Assembly (NCBI GenBank): GCA_964557005.1
Contig: CAZKYI010000002.1
Span: 62,001 to 126,000, forward strand
Direction: 5' to 3'
Source of the DNA: JBECKS01 sp964557005
GTDB taxonomy: Bacteria; Pseudomonadota; Gammaproteobacteria; Pseudomonadales; JBECKS01
Length of the DNA: 64,000 bases
The notes under the pieces were generated by a model. That model did not search any database and had not been told where the DNA came from. It worked only from the letters and a program-made list of their open reading frames with translations. Made by a program: the position numbers and the translations under genes. Below, one piece after another: positions 34,805 through 44,144 of this stretch (position 1 is its first letter; each line of letters starts with the position of its first letter).

Positions 34805-35694
34805 CCAAAAAGAAACGCATGGGGCGTGGTTTGGATGCCTTGTTGGGCGGAAGCACCAATGCACAAAACACAGCGGCAGATATAAGTGATATTCAGCCAA
34901 GTAGTAGCAAAGAAGAAAGTCTGAAAGAACTGCCCATAGAGTTTTTGCGACCGGGTAAGTATCAGCCTCGCAAGGACATGCACCCTGAGGCGCTTGAAGA
35001 GTTGGCCGCGTCGATCAAAAACCAAGGCTTGATGCAGCCGATTGTTGTGCGTCCGCTGGGTAACAAGCAATACGAAATCATTGCAGGTGAACGGCGTTGG
35101 CGTGCTTCGCAAATGGCGGGTCTGGATAAAATTCCTGCGCTGATAAAAGATGTGCCCGATGAGGCGGCCATCGCCATGTCGCTGATAGAAAATATCCAGC
35201 GCGAAGATTTAAACCCGATGGAAGAAGCGGAAGCCTTACATCGACTTTCCATAGAATTTGATTTAAGCCATCAGCAAGTGGCTGATGCAGTGGGTAAGAG
35301 CCGTGCAACGGTAACCAACTTGTTGCGCCTGATGAATCTGGGGCTGGAAGCCAGAAAACTGCTCGAACATGGTGATATTGATATGGGTCATGCCCGCGCA
35401 ATACTGAACTTGCCGGAAAACAGCCAAGGCCAGATTGCTCGACAAATTGTTGCGAAAGGGCTTTCTGTGCGCCAAACCGAAGCGGAAGTGCGCAAGCTTC
35501 AAAAACAGGAAAATGACGTAAAACCCGGTCCAAAACAGAGCGACAACACCGATGTGCGCCGCTTGCAAAATGAGCTGAGTGAAAAGCTTGGCGCACCAGT
35601 CAGCATTCAGCACAGTGTTAGCGGAAAGGGCAAGTTAGTGGTTACTTATCATAGCCTCGATGAACTGGACGGGATTTTGGCGCATATAAAATGA
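34801..35694 (+). CDS. parB: Chromosome-partitioning protein ParB (Spo0J)
   Basis: CTP-dependent DNA clamp that loads at parS and spreads. The 297-residue product starts MTKKKRMGRGLDALLGG, the ParA-stimulating N-terminus. The ParB/Srx CTPase domain has LRPGKYQPRKDMHPEAL, IVVRPLGNKQYEIIAGERRW and the box SLIENIQREDLNPMEEA. The helix-turn-helix is LSHQQVADAVGKSRATVTNL, and a C-terminal dimer domain follows. Its expected targets are the two sites at 9792 and 10443. Confidence 0.97.
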   Translation: MTKKKRMGRGLDALLGGSTNAQNTAADISDIQPSSSKEESLKELPIEFLRPGKYQPRKDMHPEALEELAASIKNQGLMQPIVVRPLGNKQYEIIAGERRWRASQMAGLDKIPALIKDVPDEAAIAMSLIENIQREDLNPMEEAEALHRLSIEFDLSHQQVADAVGKSRATVTNLLRLMNLGLEARKLLEHGDIDMGHARAILNLPENSQGQIARQIVAKGLSVRQTEAEVRKLQKQENDVKPGPKQSDNTDVRRLQNELSEKLGAPVSIQHSVSGKGKLVVTYHSLDELDGILAHIK

Positions 35695-35714
35695 TGCTGG
35701 CACAGCATGGCGGA

Positions 35715-35740
35715 TTGTTGATAAGCATGCTTGTAAACAA
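35715..35740. promoter_or_regulatory. Imperfect 26-bp palindrome at the probable atp operon promoter
   Basis: The core AAGCATGCTT (35723–35732) is a perfect 10-bp palindrome, with partly matching TTGTTGAT and GTAAACAA arms. A moderate promoter (TTGTAA 35731–35736, 17-bp spacer, TAGACT 35754–35759) overlaps its right arm. It could be an operator, or a stem-loop after parB; there is no T run. Confidence 0.35.
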
Positions 35741-35788
35741 CATTCAAAATCACTAGACTGCGCCCGCCTGAAAAAGCGTGAATGGATA

Positions 35789-36184
35789 ATGAATTTACCA
35801 GCCTTAAATCGCTCTGAACTGGTCGGTAAATTGTTTTTACGCTTGTTGGTTGTAGCTGGAGTGATGGTTTTTGTTGGGTTTGTTTTCTTTCCAGCGTACT
35901 CGGCTTCGCTCTTCTACGGCGCATTGATTTTTTTGATAAGTAATCTGGTTTTTGGCCTGTATGTGTTTCGTTTTTCAGGTGCCAGATCATCATTATTGAT
36001 GCTGCAAAGTTTTGGAAGAGGCGTTTTTTTTAAAATGGTTTTATTTGCGTTGGCACTTGCTTTGCTTTATCGCTTCGATGAGCAAAGTAGAACTTACGCA
36101 CAAAGCGCTGCGATACTAGGCGCTTTTTTTGTGTTACAGGCTGCCCAGATTATGTGGTCTATAACATTGTTTAAAGATATTTAA
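35789..36184 (+). CDS. atpI: ATP synthase accessory protein AtpI
   Basis: Small inner-membrane protein that assists assembly of the c-ring and may carry magnesium. The 131-residue product has about four hydrophobic helices, the last near FVLQAAQIMWSITLF. Sequence conservation in this family is weak. The call rests on size, topology and its place immediately upstream of atpB. Confidence 0.85.
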   Translation: MNLPALNRSELVGKLFLRLLVVAGVMVFVGFVFFPAYSASLFYGALIFLISNLVFGLYVFRFSGARSSLLMLQSFGRGVFFKMVLFALALALLYRFDEQSRTYAQSAAILGAFFVLQAAQIMWSITLFKDI

Positions 36185-36206
36185 CGACATGTGAACACTT
36201 GAAATT

Positions 36207-37097
36207 ATGGCAGGCACATCGACAGGTTATATCACACACCATTTAACCAATCTTACTTTTGGCAAGCATGCTGATGGTCATTGGGGTTTTGCCCATAGTG
36301 CAGAAGAAGCTGCCCAGTTTGGTTTTTGGGCGTTTCATGTAGACAGTCTGGCTTGGTCGGCGGGTTTGGGTTTGTTGTTTCTGGGTATTTTTAAACTGGC
36401 AGCTAACAAGGCATCGGCACAGACACCACAAGGTTTGCAAAATTTTCTGGAAATGATTGTTGAGTTTGTTGATAACCAGGTAAAAGACGCTTTTTCCGGA
36501 AAAAGCAAACTGGTTGCACCTTTGGCACTGACCATTTTTGTGTGGGTATTTTTAATGAATCTGATGGACTTGATTCCTGTCGATTTTATCCCTGTGTTAG
36601 CCGCGCTTTTAAATGGCGAGAGCTGGGCACAGATTGTCTCGGGTAATTCACATACTTATATGAAGATTGTGCCTTCAACAGATCCGAATATTACCCTGGG
36701 GCTTTCCTTCTCCGTGTTTGCACTGGTAATTTTTTACAGCATCAAAATGAAAGGCATTACTGGTTTTGTTGCTGAATTGACCATGCACCCGTTCCATACC
36801 GAAAATAAACTGGTTCAGTTTTTAATTTTTGTGCCGATTAACCTTTTTCTGGAAACCGTCAGCCTGCTTGCCAAACCCGTTTCGTTGGGCTTGCGATTGT
36901 TCGGAAACATGTATGCAGGCGAGATGATTTTTATTCTGATTTGTTTAATGTACGGCGCAGGTTTGTTGTTGGGAGCCTTCGGCGGAGTATTGCAGTTTGC
37001 CTGGGCGGTATTTCACATTCTGGTGATTACCTTGCAGGCATTTATTTTCATGGTGCTGTCGGTTGTTTATCTCAGCGCTGCACACGATCATCATTAA
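36207..37097 (+). CDS. atpB: F-type ATP synthase subunit a
   Basis: Proton-channel subunit of the Fo sector. The 296-residue protein has several transmembrane helices. The conserved NLMDLIPVDFIP lies in helix 2–3, and the essential arginine is in KPVSLGLRLFGNMYAGEMIF. QAFIFMVLSVVYLSAAHDHH forms the C-terminal helix with the conserved Gln. The long N-terminal region is typical of gammaproteobacteria. It is the first structural gene of the operon. Confidence 0.97.
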   Translation: MAGTSTGYITHHLTNLTFGKHADGHWGFAHSAEEAAQFGFWAFHVDSLAWSAGLGLLFLGIFKLAANKASAQTPQGLQNFLEMIVEFVDNQVKDAFSGKSKLVAPLALTIFVWVFLMNLMDLIPVDFIPVLAALLNGESWAQIVSGNSHTYMKIVPSTDPNITLGLSFSVFALVIFYSIKMKGITGFVAELTMHPFHTENKLVQFLIFVPINLFLETVSLLAKPVSLGLRLFGNMYAGEMIFILICLMYGAGLLLGAFGGVLQFAWAVFHILVITLQAFIFMVLSVVYLSAAHDHH

Positions 37098-37137
37098 CCA
37101 GAAGTTTCTTTAAACCAAACTAAAACTAGGAGCAATC

Positions 37138-37383
37138 ATGTCAACTTTAGGTCTTATTTATATCGCAAGCGCCATTCTTATCGGTTTGGGCGGTCTTGGT
37201 GCCGCTATTGGTGTAGGTATTCTGGGCGGCAAACTTTTGGAAAGTACTGCACGTCAACCGGAACAAGCCCCACAACTTCAAGGACGCATGTTTTTGATGG
37301 CGGGTTTGATTGATGCGATTCCTATGATTGCCGTAGGTATTGCCATGTACTTGATCTTTGCTGTTGCGCCTGGCGTTCAGTAA
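37138..37383 (+). CDS. atpE: F-type ATP synthase subunit c
   Basis: Hairpin subunit of the rotating c-ring. In the 81-residue protein, helix 1 is rich in glycine (GLGGLGAAIGVGILGGKLLE), followed by the polar loop ARQPE. Helix 2 carries the proton-binding Asp in GLIDAIPMIAVGIAMY. No sodium-binding pattern is seen, so proton coupling is expected. A strong AGGAG Shine-Dalgarno precedes the ATG, as usual for this high-copy subunit. Confidence 0.98.
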   Translation: MSTLGLIYIASAILIGLGGLGAAIGVGILGGKLLESTARQPEQAPQLQGRMFLMAGLIDAIPMIAVGIAMYLIFAVAPGVQ

Positions 37384-37415
37384 ACCCTACATAACTTTTT
37401 AACCGAGGTGCTGGC

Positions 37416-37886
37416 GTGAACATTAATGCTACCCTGATTGGCCAAGCCATTTCGTTTTTCTTTTTTGTGATGTTCTGCATGAAGTTTGTGTGGCCACCCA
37501 TTTTGGCGGCTATGGAAGAGCGTGCACAAAAAATTGCTGATGGTTTGAGCGCTGCTGACAAGGCAACAGCCGATTTGCAAAACGCTCAAGCCCAGGTTGA
37601 AGCCGAGCTGGCACAAGCCAAGGCTCAGGCAGCGGTCATTCTGGAGCAAGCCAACAAACGAGCAAGCCAGATTGTTGAAGAAGCAAAAGGCGAAGCCAAG
37701 GCAGAAGCAGAGAAAGTCAAGGCAGCAGCCAAGGCTGAAATTGAGCAGGAAGCCAACCGTGCGCGTGAAGTGCTTCGCGGACAAGTGGCCAAACTTTCAA
37801 TCGTAGGCGCTGAAAAAATTCTGGCAAAATCTGTTGACCAAAATGCGCACTCGGAAATGCTGGAAAAAATAGCAGCTGAATTGTAA
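37416..37886 (+). CDS. atpF: F-type ATP synthase subunit b
   Basis: Peripheral stalk subunit. The 156-residue product starts at GTG with GAGG upstream. It has one N-terminal transmembrane helix (NINATLIGQAISFFFFVMFC), then a long charged alanine-rich helix (about 35–156) that dimerises and holds the F1 sector. It lies between atpE and atpH. Confidence 0.96.
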   Translation: MNINATLIGQAISFFFFVMFCMKFVWPPILAAMEERAQKIADGLSAADKATADLQNAQAQVEAELAQAKAQAAVILEQANKRASQIVEEAKGEAKAEAEKVKAAAKAEIEQEANRAREVLRGQVAKLSIVGAEKILAKSVDQNAHSEMLEKIAAEL

Positions 37887-37900
37887 GAGCAAACCGGAAC

Positions 37901-38437
37901 ATGGCTGAACTAACCACTATCGCGCGTCCTTATGCCAAAGCAGCTTTTCAGTTTGCTTTGGAAAATAAATTACTGGAAAGCTGGTCGAAAGCTTTGGCGC
38001 GACTTGCTTTAATCACCAGTGACGCACAAGTAAAAGCCTTGCTTTTAAAGCCGCAATTAACTGCCAACAAGAAAGTTGAAATCCTTGGTGCCTTGAGCGA
38101 TGTGCAGATTGATGCGCCCCTGAAAAACTTTTTGGCGCAACTGGCTGGTAACAAACGGCTGGAAACCTTGCCAGCCATATTTGTCTTGTTTGATGCTTTG
38201 TTAGCTGAACACAACAAGACAGTAGATGTGAATGTGGCTTCTGCCTATCCATTAAGTGATGCAGAAGTTAAAAAGTTGACCGCTTCCCTGAAAGTACGTC
38301 TGGGTCGCGAAATCAAGCTGGATTCTTCAGTAGATGAAAGTTTGATTGGTGGCGTAATTATTCACGCAGGCGATTTGGTTATTGATGCCTCTGTGAAAGG
38401 AAAGCTGGCGAAATTGACAAACGAATTGAACACCTGA
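37901..38437 (+). CDS. atpH: F-type ATP synthase subunit delta
   Basis: Links the peripheral stalk to the top of F1. The 178-residue protein starts with the typical TIARPYAKAAFQFALE and ends with the conserved IGGVIIHAGDLVIDASVKGKL. It is 14 bp after atpF and 16 bp before atpA. Confidence 0.97.
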   Translation: MAELTTIARPYAKAAFQFALENKLLESWSKALARLALITSDAQVKALLLKPQLTANKKVEILGALSDVQIDAPLKNFLAQLAGNKRLETLPAIFVLFDALLAEHNKTVDVNVASAYPLSDAEVKKLTASLKVRLGREIKLDSSVDESLIGGVIIHAGDLVIDASVKGKLAKLTNELNT

Positions 38438-38453
38438 TTGAGAGAAAATCATC

Positions 38454-39998
38454 ATGCAACAACTTAACCCTTCAGAAATTAGCGAGATTATCAAGCAACG
38501 CATCAGCAACCTTGATACTTCATCAGAAGCTCAAAACGAGGGCACTATTGTAAGCGTGTCTGACGGTATTGTTAGAATTCACGGTCTTGCCGATGTGATG
38601 TATGGTGAGATGATTCAATTTGATGGTGGCCAATATGGTATGGCGCTCAACCTGGAACAGGATTCCGTGGGCGCTGTGGTATTGGGTGATTATCTTGGTT
38701 TGCAGGAAGGCCAGAAAGTAAAATGCACAGGCCGTATTCTTGAAGTGCCTGTAGGGCCTGAACTGCTTGGCCGTGTGGTTGATGCTTTGGGCAATCCTCT
38801 TGATGGCAAAGGCGACCTTGGCACAAAGCTCACTGACGCTGTTGAAAAAGTGGCACCTGGTGTAATTGACCGTAAGTCGGTCGATCAACCTGTACAGATT
38901 GGTTTGAAAGCGATTGACTCGATGGTGCCGATTGGTCGTGGCCAGCGCGAACTGATTATTGGTGACCGCCAGATTGGAAAAACAGCGATTGCGATTGATG
39001 CCATCATCAACCAGAAGAACACAGGCATTAAATGTATTTATGTTGCGATTGGTCAAAAACAATCTTCAATCGCCAACGTAGTGCGCAAACTGGAAGAGCA
39101 TGGTGCGATGAACCACACGATTGTGGTTTCTGCTTCTGCTTCTGATCCAGCTTCCATGCAGTTTCTTGCACCTTTTGCTGGTGCAACCATGGGCGAGTAT
39201 TTCCGTGATCGTGGTGAAGATGCGCTGATTATTTATGACGATTTAACCAAGCAGGCTTGGGCGTACCGTCAAATCTCCTTGTTATTGCGCCGTCCGCCCG
39301 GTCGTGAAGCGTATCCCGGTGATGTTTTCTATCTCCACTCCCGCTTGTTGGAGCGCGCTTCCCGTGTAAACGCAAACTATGTCGAAAAATTTACCAATGG
39401 TGCAGTTAAAGGCAAAACAGGTTCTTTAACAGCGCTGCCTATTATTGAAACTCAGGCGGGTGACGTATCGGCTTTCGTACCCACCAACGTGATTTCAATT
39501 ACTGACGGACAAATCTTCCTTGAAACCTCTATGTTTAATGCGGGTATTCGCCCTTCAATGAATGCGGGTATCTCGGTTTCTCGTGTGGGTGGTGCGGCAC
39601 AAACCAAGATTATTAAAAAACTCGGCGGCGGTATTCGTTTGGCTTTGGCGCGTTATCGTGAACTGGAAGCGTTTTCCCAGTTTGCATCGGATCTCGATGA
39701 CGTGACTCGTGCAGAGCTTGAACATGGTCAGCGTGTAACGGAATTGATGAAACAGAATCAATATTCACCTCGCTCGGTTGCTGACATGGCGATTGCACTT
39801 TTTGCCGCTGAAAAAGGCTTTTTGAAGCAAGTTGAGCTGGACAAAATTGGCTCATTTGAAGCAGCACTACTGTCATTTATGCGTTCGGAATATAAAGATT
39901 TAATGTCAGATATTGACCTCACTGGTAACTATAGTGACGAGATTGCCAATACTTTCAAAAGCGCATTGGAAAAATTTGTTTCCACACAAACCTGGTAA
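38454..39998 (+). CDS. atpA: F-type ATP synthase subunit alpha
   Basis: Non-catalytic nucleotide-binding subunit of F1. The 514-residue protein has Walker A GDRQIGKTAIAIDAIINQ (about residue 170) and IIYDDLTKQAWAYRQISLLL. The ATP synthase alpha/beta signature is PSMNAGISVS. The first residues MQQLNPSEISEIIKQRI fit the family. Confidence 0.98.
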   Translation: MQQLNPSEISEIIKQRISNLDTSSEAQNEGTIVSVSDGIVRIHGLADVMYGEMIQFDGGQYGMALNLEQDSVGAVVLGDYLGLQEGQKVKCTGRILEVPVGPELLGRVVDALGNPLDGKGDLGTKLTDAVEKVAPGVIDRKSVDQPVQIGLKAIDSMVPIGRGQRELIIGDRQIGKTAIAIDAIINQKNTGIKCIYVAIGQKQSSIANVVRKLEEHGAMNHTIVVSASASDPASMQFLAPFAGATMGEYFRDRGEDALIIYDDLTKQAWAYRQISLLLRRPPGREAYPGDVFYLHSRLLERASRVNANYVEKFTNGAVKGKTGSLTALPIIETQAGDVSAFVPTNVISITDGQIFLETSMFNAGIRPSMNAGISVSRVGGAAQTKIIKKLGGGIRLALARYRELEAFSQFASDLDDVTRAELEHGQRVTELMKQNQYSPRSVADMAIALFAAEKGFLKQVELDKIGSFEAALLSFMRSEYKDLMSDIDLTGNYSDEIANTFKSALEKFVSTQTW

Positions 39999-40026
39999 GC
40001 AGACAATCACGAGAGCGAATAAGTAA

Positions 40027-40887
40027 ATGGCTAGCGGAAAAGAAATACGCACAAAAATTGCGAGCGTTCAAAGCACGCAAAAAATTACTTCAGCAATGGA
40101 AATGGTTGCTGCAAGTAAAATGCGTAAGGCTCAGGATCGAATGGCATCATCAAAACCGTATGCACAACGTATTCGATTGGTCATTAGTCACCTTGCCAAT
40201 GCAAATCCTGAATACAAACATGTTTTCATGGAACAGCGCGAAGTAAAGCGTGTAGGTTATCTGGTGGTTTCTTCTGATCGCGGTTTATGCGGTGGCTTGA
40301 ATGCCAATGTGTTTAAAAAAGTGGTGGCAGCAGTCAAAGCAAATGATCAGGCGGGTATCGAAGCAGATTTGGCGCTGGTTGGAAAAAAAGCGCTTGGATT
40401 TTTCAGAAGTGTAGGTGGGCGTGTTGTTGCATCGGCTCTGGATTTGGGTGACAAACCTGAATTGTCAGAATTGCTTGGCACCATTACAACCATGCTTAAA
40501 GCTTACGAAGACGGTCGAATTGATGCCTTGTATGTTGTTTACAATGATTTTGTAAACACCATGACGCAGCAGCCCACCTTGAGACAGTTGTTACCCCTTC
40601 AGCCGATTGAAGATGTGAGCATGTCCCACCATTGGGATTATATCTATGAGCCTGATGCCAAAGATATTCTTGATCAGCTTCTGGTTCGTTTTATTGAATC
40701 ACAGGTGTATCAGGCAGTGGTTGAAAATAATGCGTGTGAGCAAGCAGCTCGCATGATTGCCATGAAAGCGGCAACCGATAATGCCGGAGAATTGATTGGT
40801 GATCTAAAAACCCTTTACAACAAAGCACGTCAGGCAGCCATTACTCAGGAGCTTTCCGAGATTGTCAGTGGCGCGGCGGCAGTTTAG
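40027..40887 (+). CDS. atpG: F-type ATP synthase subunit gamma
   Basis: Central rotor shaft of F1. The 286-residue protein has the conserved N-terminal coil KEIRTKIASVQSTQKITSAM and the C-terminal coil with MKAATDNAGELIGDLKTLYN and KARQAAITQELSEIVSGAAA. The SSDRGLCGGLN motif is present. It is flanked by atpA and atpD. Confidence 0.98.
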   Translation: MASGKEIRTKIASVQSTQKITSAMEMVAASKMRKAQDRMASSKPYAQRIRLVISHLANANPEYKHVFMEQREVKRVGYLVVSSDRGLCGGLNANVFKKVVAAVKANDQAGIEADLALVGKKALGFFRSVGGRVVASALDLGDKPELSELLGTITTMLKAYEDGRIDALYVVYNDFVNTMTQQPTLRQLLPLQPIEDVSMSHHWDYIYEPDAKDILDQLLVRFIESQVYQAVVENNACEQAARMIAMKAATDNAGELIGDLKTLYNKARQAAITQELSEIVSGAAAV

Positions 40888-40928
40888 ATTTTTTGAATAA
40901 GACCTGTTAAGACAAAGAGGAAACACAC

Positions 40929-42338
40929 ATGAGTAGCGGTCGTATTGTCCAGATTATTGGTGCGGTTATTGACGTCGAATTTCCACGCGAATCAGTACCT
41001 AAAGTTTATGATGCGCTCAATGTTAAAGGTGCCGCCACCGTGCTGGAAGTTCAGCAACAATTAGGTGATGGCATTGTTAGAACCATTGCAATGGGTTCAA
41101 CAGAAGGCTTGAAGCGTGGTCTGGATGTGAGCAATACGCACGAGCCGATTATGGTTCCTGTAGGTAAAGCGACCTTGGGTCGTATTATGGACGTGCTTGG
41201 TAACCCGATTGATGAGTGTGGCCCTATTGGCGAACAAAGCAGAGCGGCTATTCACCGTAAAGCGCCTACCTATGCCGAGCAGGCAGCGACAGAAGAGTTG
41301 CTGGAAACGGGCGTTAAGGTGATTGACCTGGTTTGCCCCTTTGCCAAAGGCGGTAAAGTGGGTCTGTTCGGGGGTGCGGGTGTTGGTAAAACCGTGAACA
41401 TGATGGAACTGATTAACAACATCGCCAAGGAGCACTCTGGTCTTTCAGTATTTGCGGGTGTAGGTGAGCGCACACGTGAAGGAAACGACTTTTATCACGA
41501 AATGCAGGAAGCGGGTGTGGTAGATGTTAAACAATTTGATAACTCCAAAGTGGCGATGGTGTATGGCCAGATGAACGAGCCACCTGGAAACCGTTTGCGT
41601 GTTGCCTTGACTGGTTTGACAATGGCTGAGGCTTTCCGTGATGAAGGCCGTGACGTGTTGCTGTTCGTTGACAACATTTATCGTTACACATTGGCGGGAA
41701 CAGAAGTGTCTGCGTTGTTAGGCCGTATGCCTTCGGCGGTGGGTTATCAGCCTACGCTGGCCGAGGAAATGGGCGTGCTGCAAGAACGTATTACGTCTAC
41801 CAAAACCGGCTCCATTACTTCAATTCAGGCGGTGTATGTACCAGCAGATGACTTGACCGACCCTTCACCGGCAACTACGTTTTCTCATTTGGACTCAACC
41901 GTGGTATTGAGCCGTGATATTGCTGCCAAAGGTATTTACCCGGCGATTGATCCACTCGATTCAACTTCACGTCAGCTTGATCCGCTGGTTGTGGGACAGG
42001 AGCATTATCAGGTTGCACGTGGTGTACAAAGCACTTTGCAGCGCTACAAGGAGCTGAAAGACATTATTGCCATTCTGGGTATGGACGAACTTTCTGAAGA
42101 AGACAAGCTGGTGGTTTCCAGAGCGCGTCGTATCGAAAACTTCTTGTCTCAGCCTTTCCATGTGGCAGAAGTGTTCACTGGTTCACCAGGTAAATATGTT
42201 TCCCTGAAAGATACCATTCGTGGCTTCAAGGGCATTCTGGATGGTGAATACGATGATTTGCCGGAAAAAGCTTTCTACATGGTGGGCAGCATTGAAGAAG
42301 CGGTAGAAAACGCCAAGAAGTTAAGAGAAAAGCAATAA
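40929..42338 (+). CDS. atpD: F-type ATP synthase subunit beta
   Basis: Catalytic subunit of F1. The 469-residue protein has Walker A GGAGVGKTVNMMELINNIA (about residue 149), catalytic Glu in GVGERTREGND, and Walker B LLFVDNIYRYTLAG. The DELSEED-type lever loop reads MDELSEEDKL. An AGAGGAAAC Shine-Dalgarno lies before the ATG. Confidence 0.98.
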   Translation: MSSGRIVQIIGAVIDVEFPRESVPKVYDALNVKGAATVLEVQQQLGDGIVRTIAMGSTEGLKRGLDVSNTHEPIMVPVGKATLGRIMDVLGNPIDECGPIGEQSRAAIHRKAPTYAEQAATEELLETGVKVIDLVCPFAKGGKVGLFGGAGVGKTVNMMELINNIAKEHSGLSVFAGVGERTREGNDFYHEMQEAGVVDVKQFDNSKVAMVYGQMNEPPGNRLRVALTGLTMAEAFRDEGRDVLLFVDNIYRYTLAGTEVSALLGRMPSAVGYQPTLAEEMGVLQERITSTKTGSITSIQAVYVPADDLTDPSPATTFSHLDSTVVLSRDIAAKGIYPAIDPLDSTSRQLDPLVVGQEHYQVARGVQSTLQRYKELKDIIAILGMDELSEEDKLVVSRARRIENFLSQPFHVAEVFTGSPGKYVSLKDTIRGFKGILDGEYDDLPEKAFYMVGSIEEAVENAKKLREKQ

Positions 42339-42352
42339 CACAGGTAATAAAA

Positions 42353-42778
42353 ATGGCCGCAACAATTTCATGCCATGTAGTCAGCGCCGAAGAAGAAATC
42401 TATTCAGGCGAAGTACAAATGGTCAGCGCCACAGGAACTTTGGGTGAGCTGGGTATTTTGCCCGGTCATACCCCCTTGTTATCACCGCTTATGCCAGGGC
42501 CAGTGGTGTTGCGTAATGCAGAAGGCGAAGAAGTTGTGGTTTACGTTTCGGGCGGCATGCTGGAAGTGCAACCTAAAGAAGTGATTATTTTGGCGGATAC
42601 CGCATTGCGAGCGCAGGATATTGATGAAGCCGCAGCGCTTGAGGCGCAAAAACAAGCCGAGCATGCCTTGGCCGATGCCAGCGCTGATATGGATTATTCC
42701 GCAGCGATGGTGCAACTGGCACAAGCACTTGCACAAATCAGAACACTTCAAAGCATGAAGAAGAAACTGGGTGGATAG
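42353..42778 (+). CDS. atpC: F-type ATP synthase subunit epsilon
   Basis: Regulatory rotor subunit. The 141-residue protein has the N-terminal beta sandwich (CHVVSAEEEIYSGEVQMVSA, LGILPGHTPLLSPLMPG) and a C-terminal two-helix region. It completes the atpIBEFHAGDC operon, whose gene order is the standard proteobacterial one with nothing missing. Confidence 0.97.
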   Translation: MAATISCHVVSAEEEIYSGEVQMVSATGTLGELGILPGHTPLLSPLMPGPVVLRNAEGEEVVVYVSGGMLEVQPKEVIILADTALRAQDIDEAAALEAQKQAEHALADASADMDYSAAMVQLAQALAQIRTLQSMKKKLGG

Positions 42779-42797
42779 AAGGCGTCATAACAAGGGC

Positions 42798-42812
42798 TGC
42801 TCAGGCTGAGCA
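42798..42812. terminator. Possible hairpin between the convergent atp operon and glycerophosphotransferase gene
   Basis: TGCTCA and TGAGCA form a 6-bp stem with a GGC loop in the 52-bp gap between two convergent genes. There is no T run on either side, so factor-independent termination is doubtful. Confidence 0.3.
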
Positions 42813-42830
42813 CAATCCGATGAAATTGCA

Positions 42831-43937
42831 CTAGATCTTCCTCGCCAATATGTCGACAATTTTTTGAGTACAGGTTCCATCCTGTATTGCAACATACTTT
42901 TGTGAAAAAGATGCAATGAGATCCGGTTTATAGTTGTCGCTTGCAATAGCTTCAAAAATCTCGATAGCACTTGCAGAAATAAAGCCTGGCATCTCACCGA
43001 AATAATCAAGCGTCAACCCCCTGTTCAGCTGATACTGTTCAATGTCATATACCCAAAAAAACAGAGGCTTCCGCATTAAAGCAGCTTCAAAAACAATTGC
43101 TGAATAGTCAGTGACAACATAATCAGCAATGGCAAGCAGCTGCATTACATCATGATGGTTATCTATTACAAGGCCAAGTCTGGTATTTATCGGGGTATTG
43201 TCATGCTGGTGTTGTTTGATAACAAGGGCAAACCGTTTGTAATCGATGGCTGAAATCAGCTCCTGTGGACAAATATGTTGATGACCACGAAATGTCGGAG
43301 CATACAAAATTACCTTTTTTCCATTTAATTCAGGGTAGCAATTCATTAAAAGCTGTCGATTGGCGTGCTGTTTTTCAATATCAAGCAAATAATCAACTCT
43401 TGGCATACCAACAGGAAGTATTCTCCGCTCATCAACCTGAAACGCAGACACGTAAGCAGGAAAACTCTGTCTGCTTCCTACAGTTATATACGTATAATTA
43501 CGATGCATGTGCATGCTATTGGCAAGCGCAGTAGAGCTACCTTCTTGTTTGCCAGTTATGCTATAGCCAAATTGCTTGATGGCTCCAAGTGCGTGCCAGA
43601 TTTGAACGACGACAAGCTCTTTGCGGTGTTTCAGTATGCTAACGGGAATAACATAGGTATCAATGAAACATGCGCGCGAAGTTGCCAAATGGTACATCTG
43701 CTGCAAGATACGATACAGGTAGAAAAACCAATGATTCATCTTATGATTGAGAATAACAACTTCCAGATTGGGAAAACGACGTTTTATTTCATGCTCAAGA
43801 TAAGAAAAATCGATCGAAGTGACCGTATTTTTACGACTGATTAGTACCACTTTTTGTTTGACGGGCAAAAGCTTTAAAAAAAAATAAATCAATCTTGCAC
43901 ATGATTTAAGCAGAAAAAGACAAAAGCGGAGAAACAT
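42831..43937 (-). CDS. CDP-glycerol glycerophosphotransferase-family protein (TagB/TagF-like)
   Basis: A 368-residue enzyme resembling those that transfer glycerol phosphate from CDP-glycerol to a polymer in the making. Family features are the N-terminal hydrophobic region, VVVQIWHALGAIKQFGYS (the conserved QxWHG-like box), ILYAPTFRGH, VTDYSAIVFEAALMRKPLFF and the closing DGTCTQKIVDIL. The DYSS-type box and the His of QIWHA are the usual catalytic elements. It faces the TagD-like gene across a 272-bp divergent gap. In a gram-negative this suggests glycerol-phosphate decoration of capsule or LPS rather than true teichoic acid. Confidence 0.85.
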   Translation of the reverse strand: MFLRFCLFLLKSCARLIYFFLKLLPVKQKVVLISRKNTVTSIDFSYLEHEIKRRFPNLEVVILNHKMNHWFFYLYRILQQMYHLATSRACFIDTYVIPVSILKHRKELVVVQIWHALGAIKQFGYSITGKQEGSSTALANSMHMHRNYTYITVGSRQSFPAYVSAFQVDERRILPVGMPRVDYLLDIEKQHANRQLLMNCYPELNGKKVILYAPTFRGHQHICPQELISAIDYKRFALVIKQHQHDNTPINTRLGLVIDNHHDVMQLLAIADYVVTDYSAIVFEAALMRKPLFFWVYDIEQYQLNRGLTLDYFGEMPGFISASAIEIFEAIASDNYKPDLIASFSQKYVAIQDGTCTQKIVDILARKI

Positions 43938-44100
43938 GTAGTACCTTGAAAACCAGTTTAAGGAACTGGAACTATAACATCATTTTATATAGACAAAAAT
44001 GAATGAGACAGGTAGAGCCAAGATCGAAAAAATAGCGGGTTTGTTTATACATTCAGTCCAATTTAAAATCATAAAAGAAGGGACAGGATAAATCTGGAAT

Positions 44101-44109
44101 TGCTACAAT
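44101..44109 (+). promoter_or_regulatory. Extended -10 promoter candidate for the glycerophosphate genes
   Basis: TGCTACAAT fits the extended -10 TGnTATAAT with one mismatch. A poor -35 (GGGACA, 44080–44085) lies 18 bp upstream. It is in the divergent gap before the short leader ORF and tagD-like gene. Confidence 0.4.
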
Positions 44110-44144
44110 GCTGAGAAATTTCATATATTAAACGACAGCGAGCC

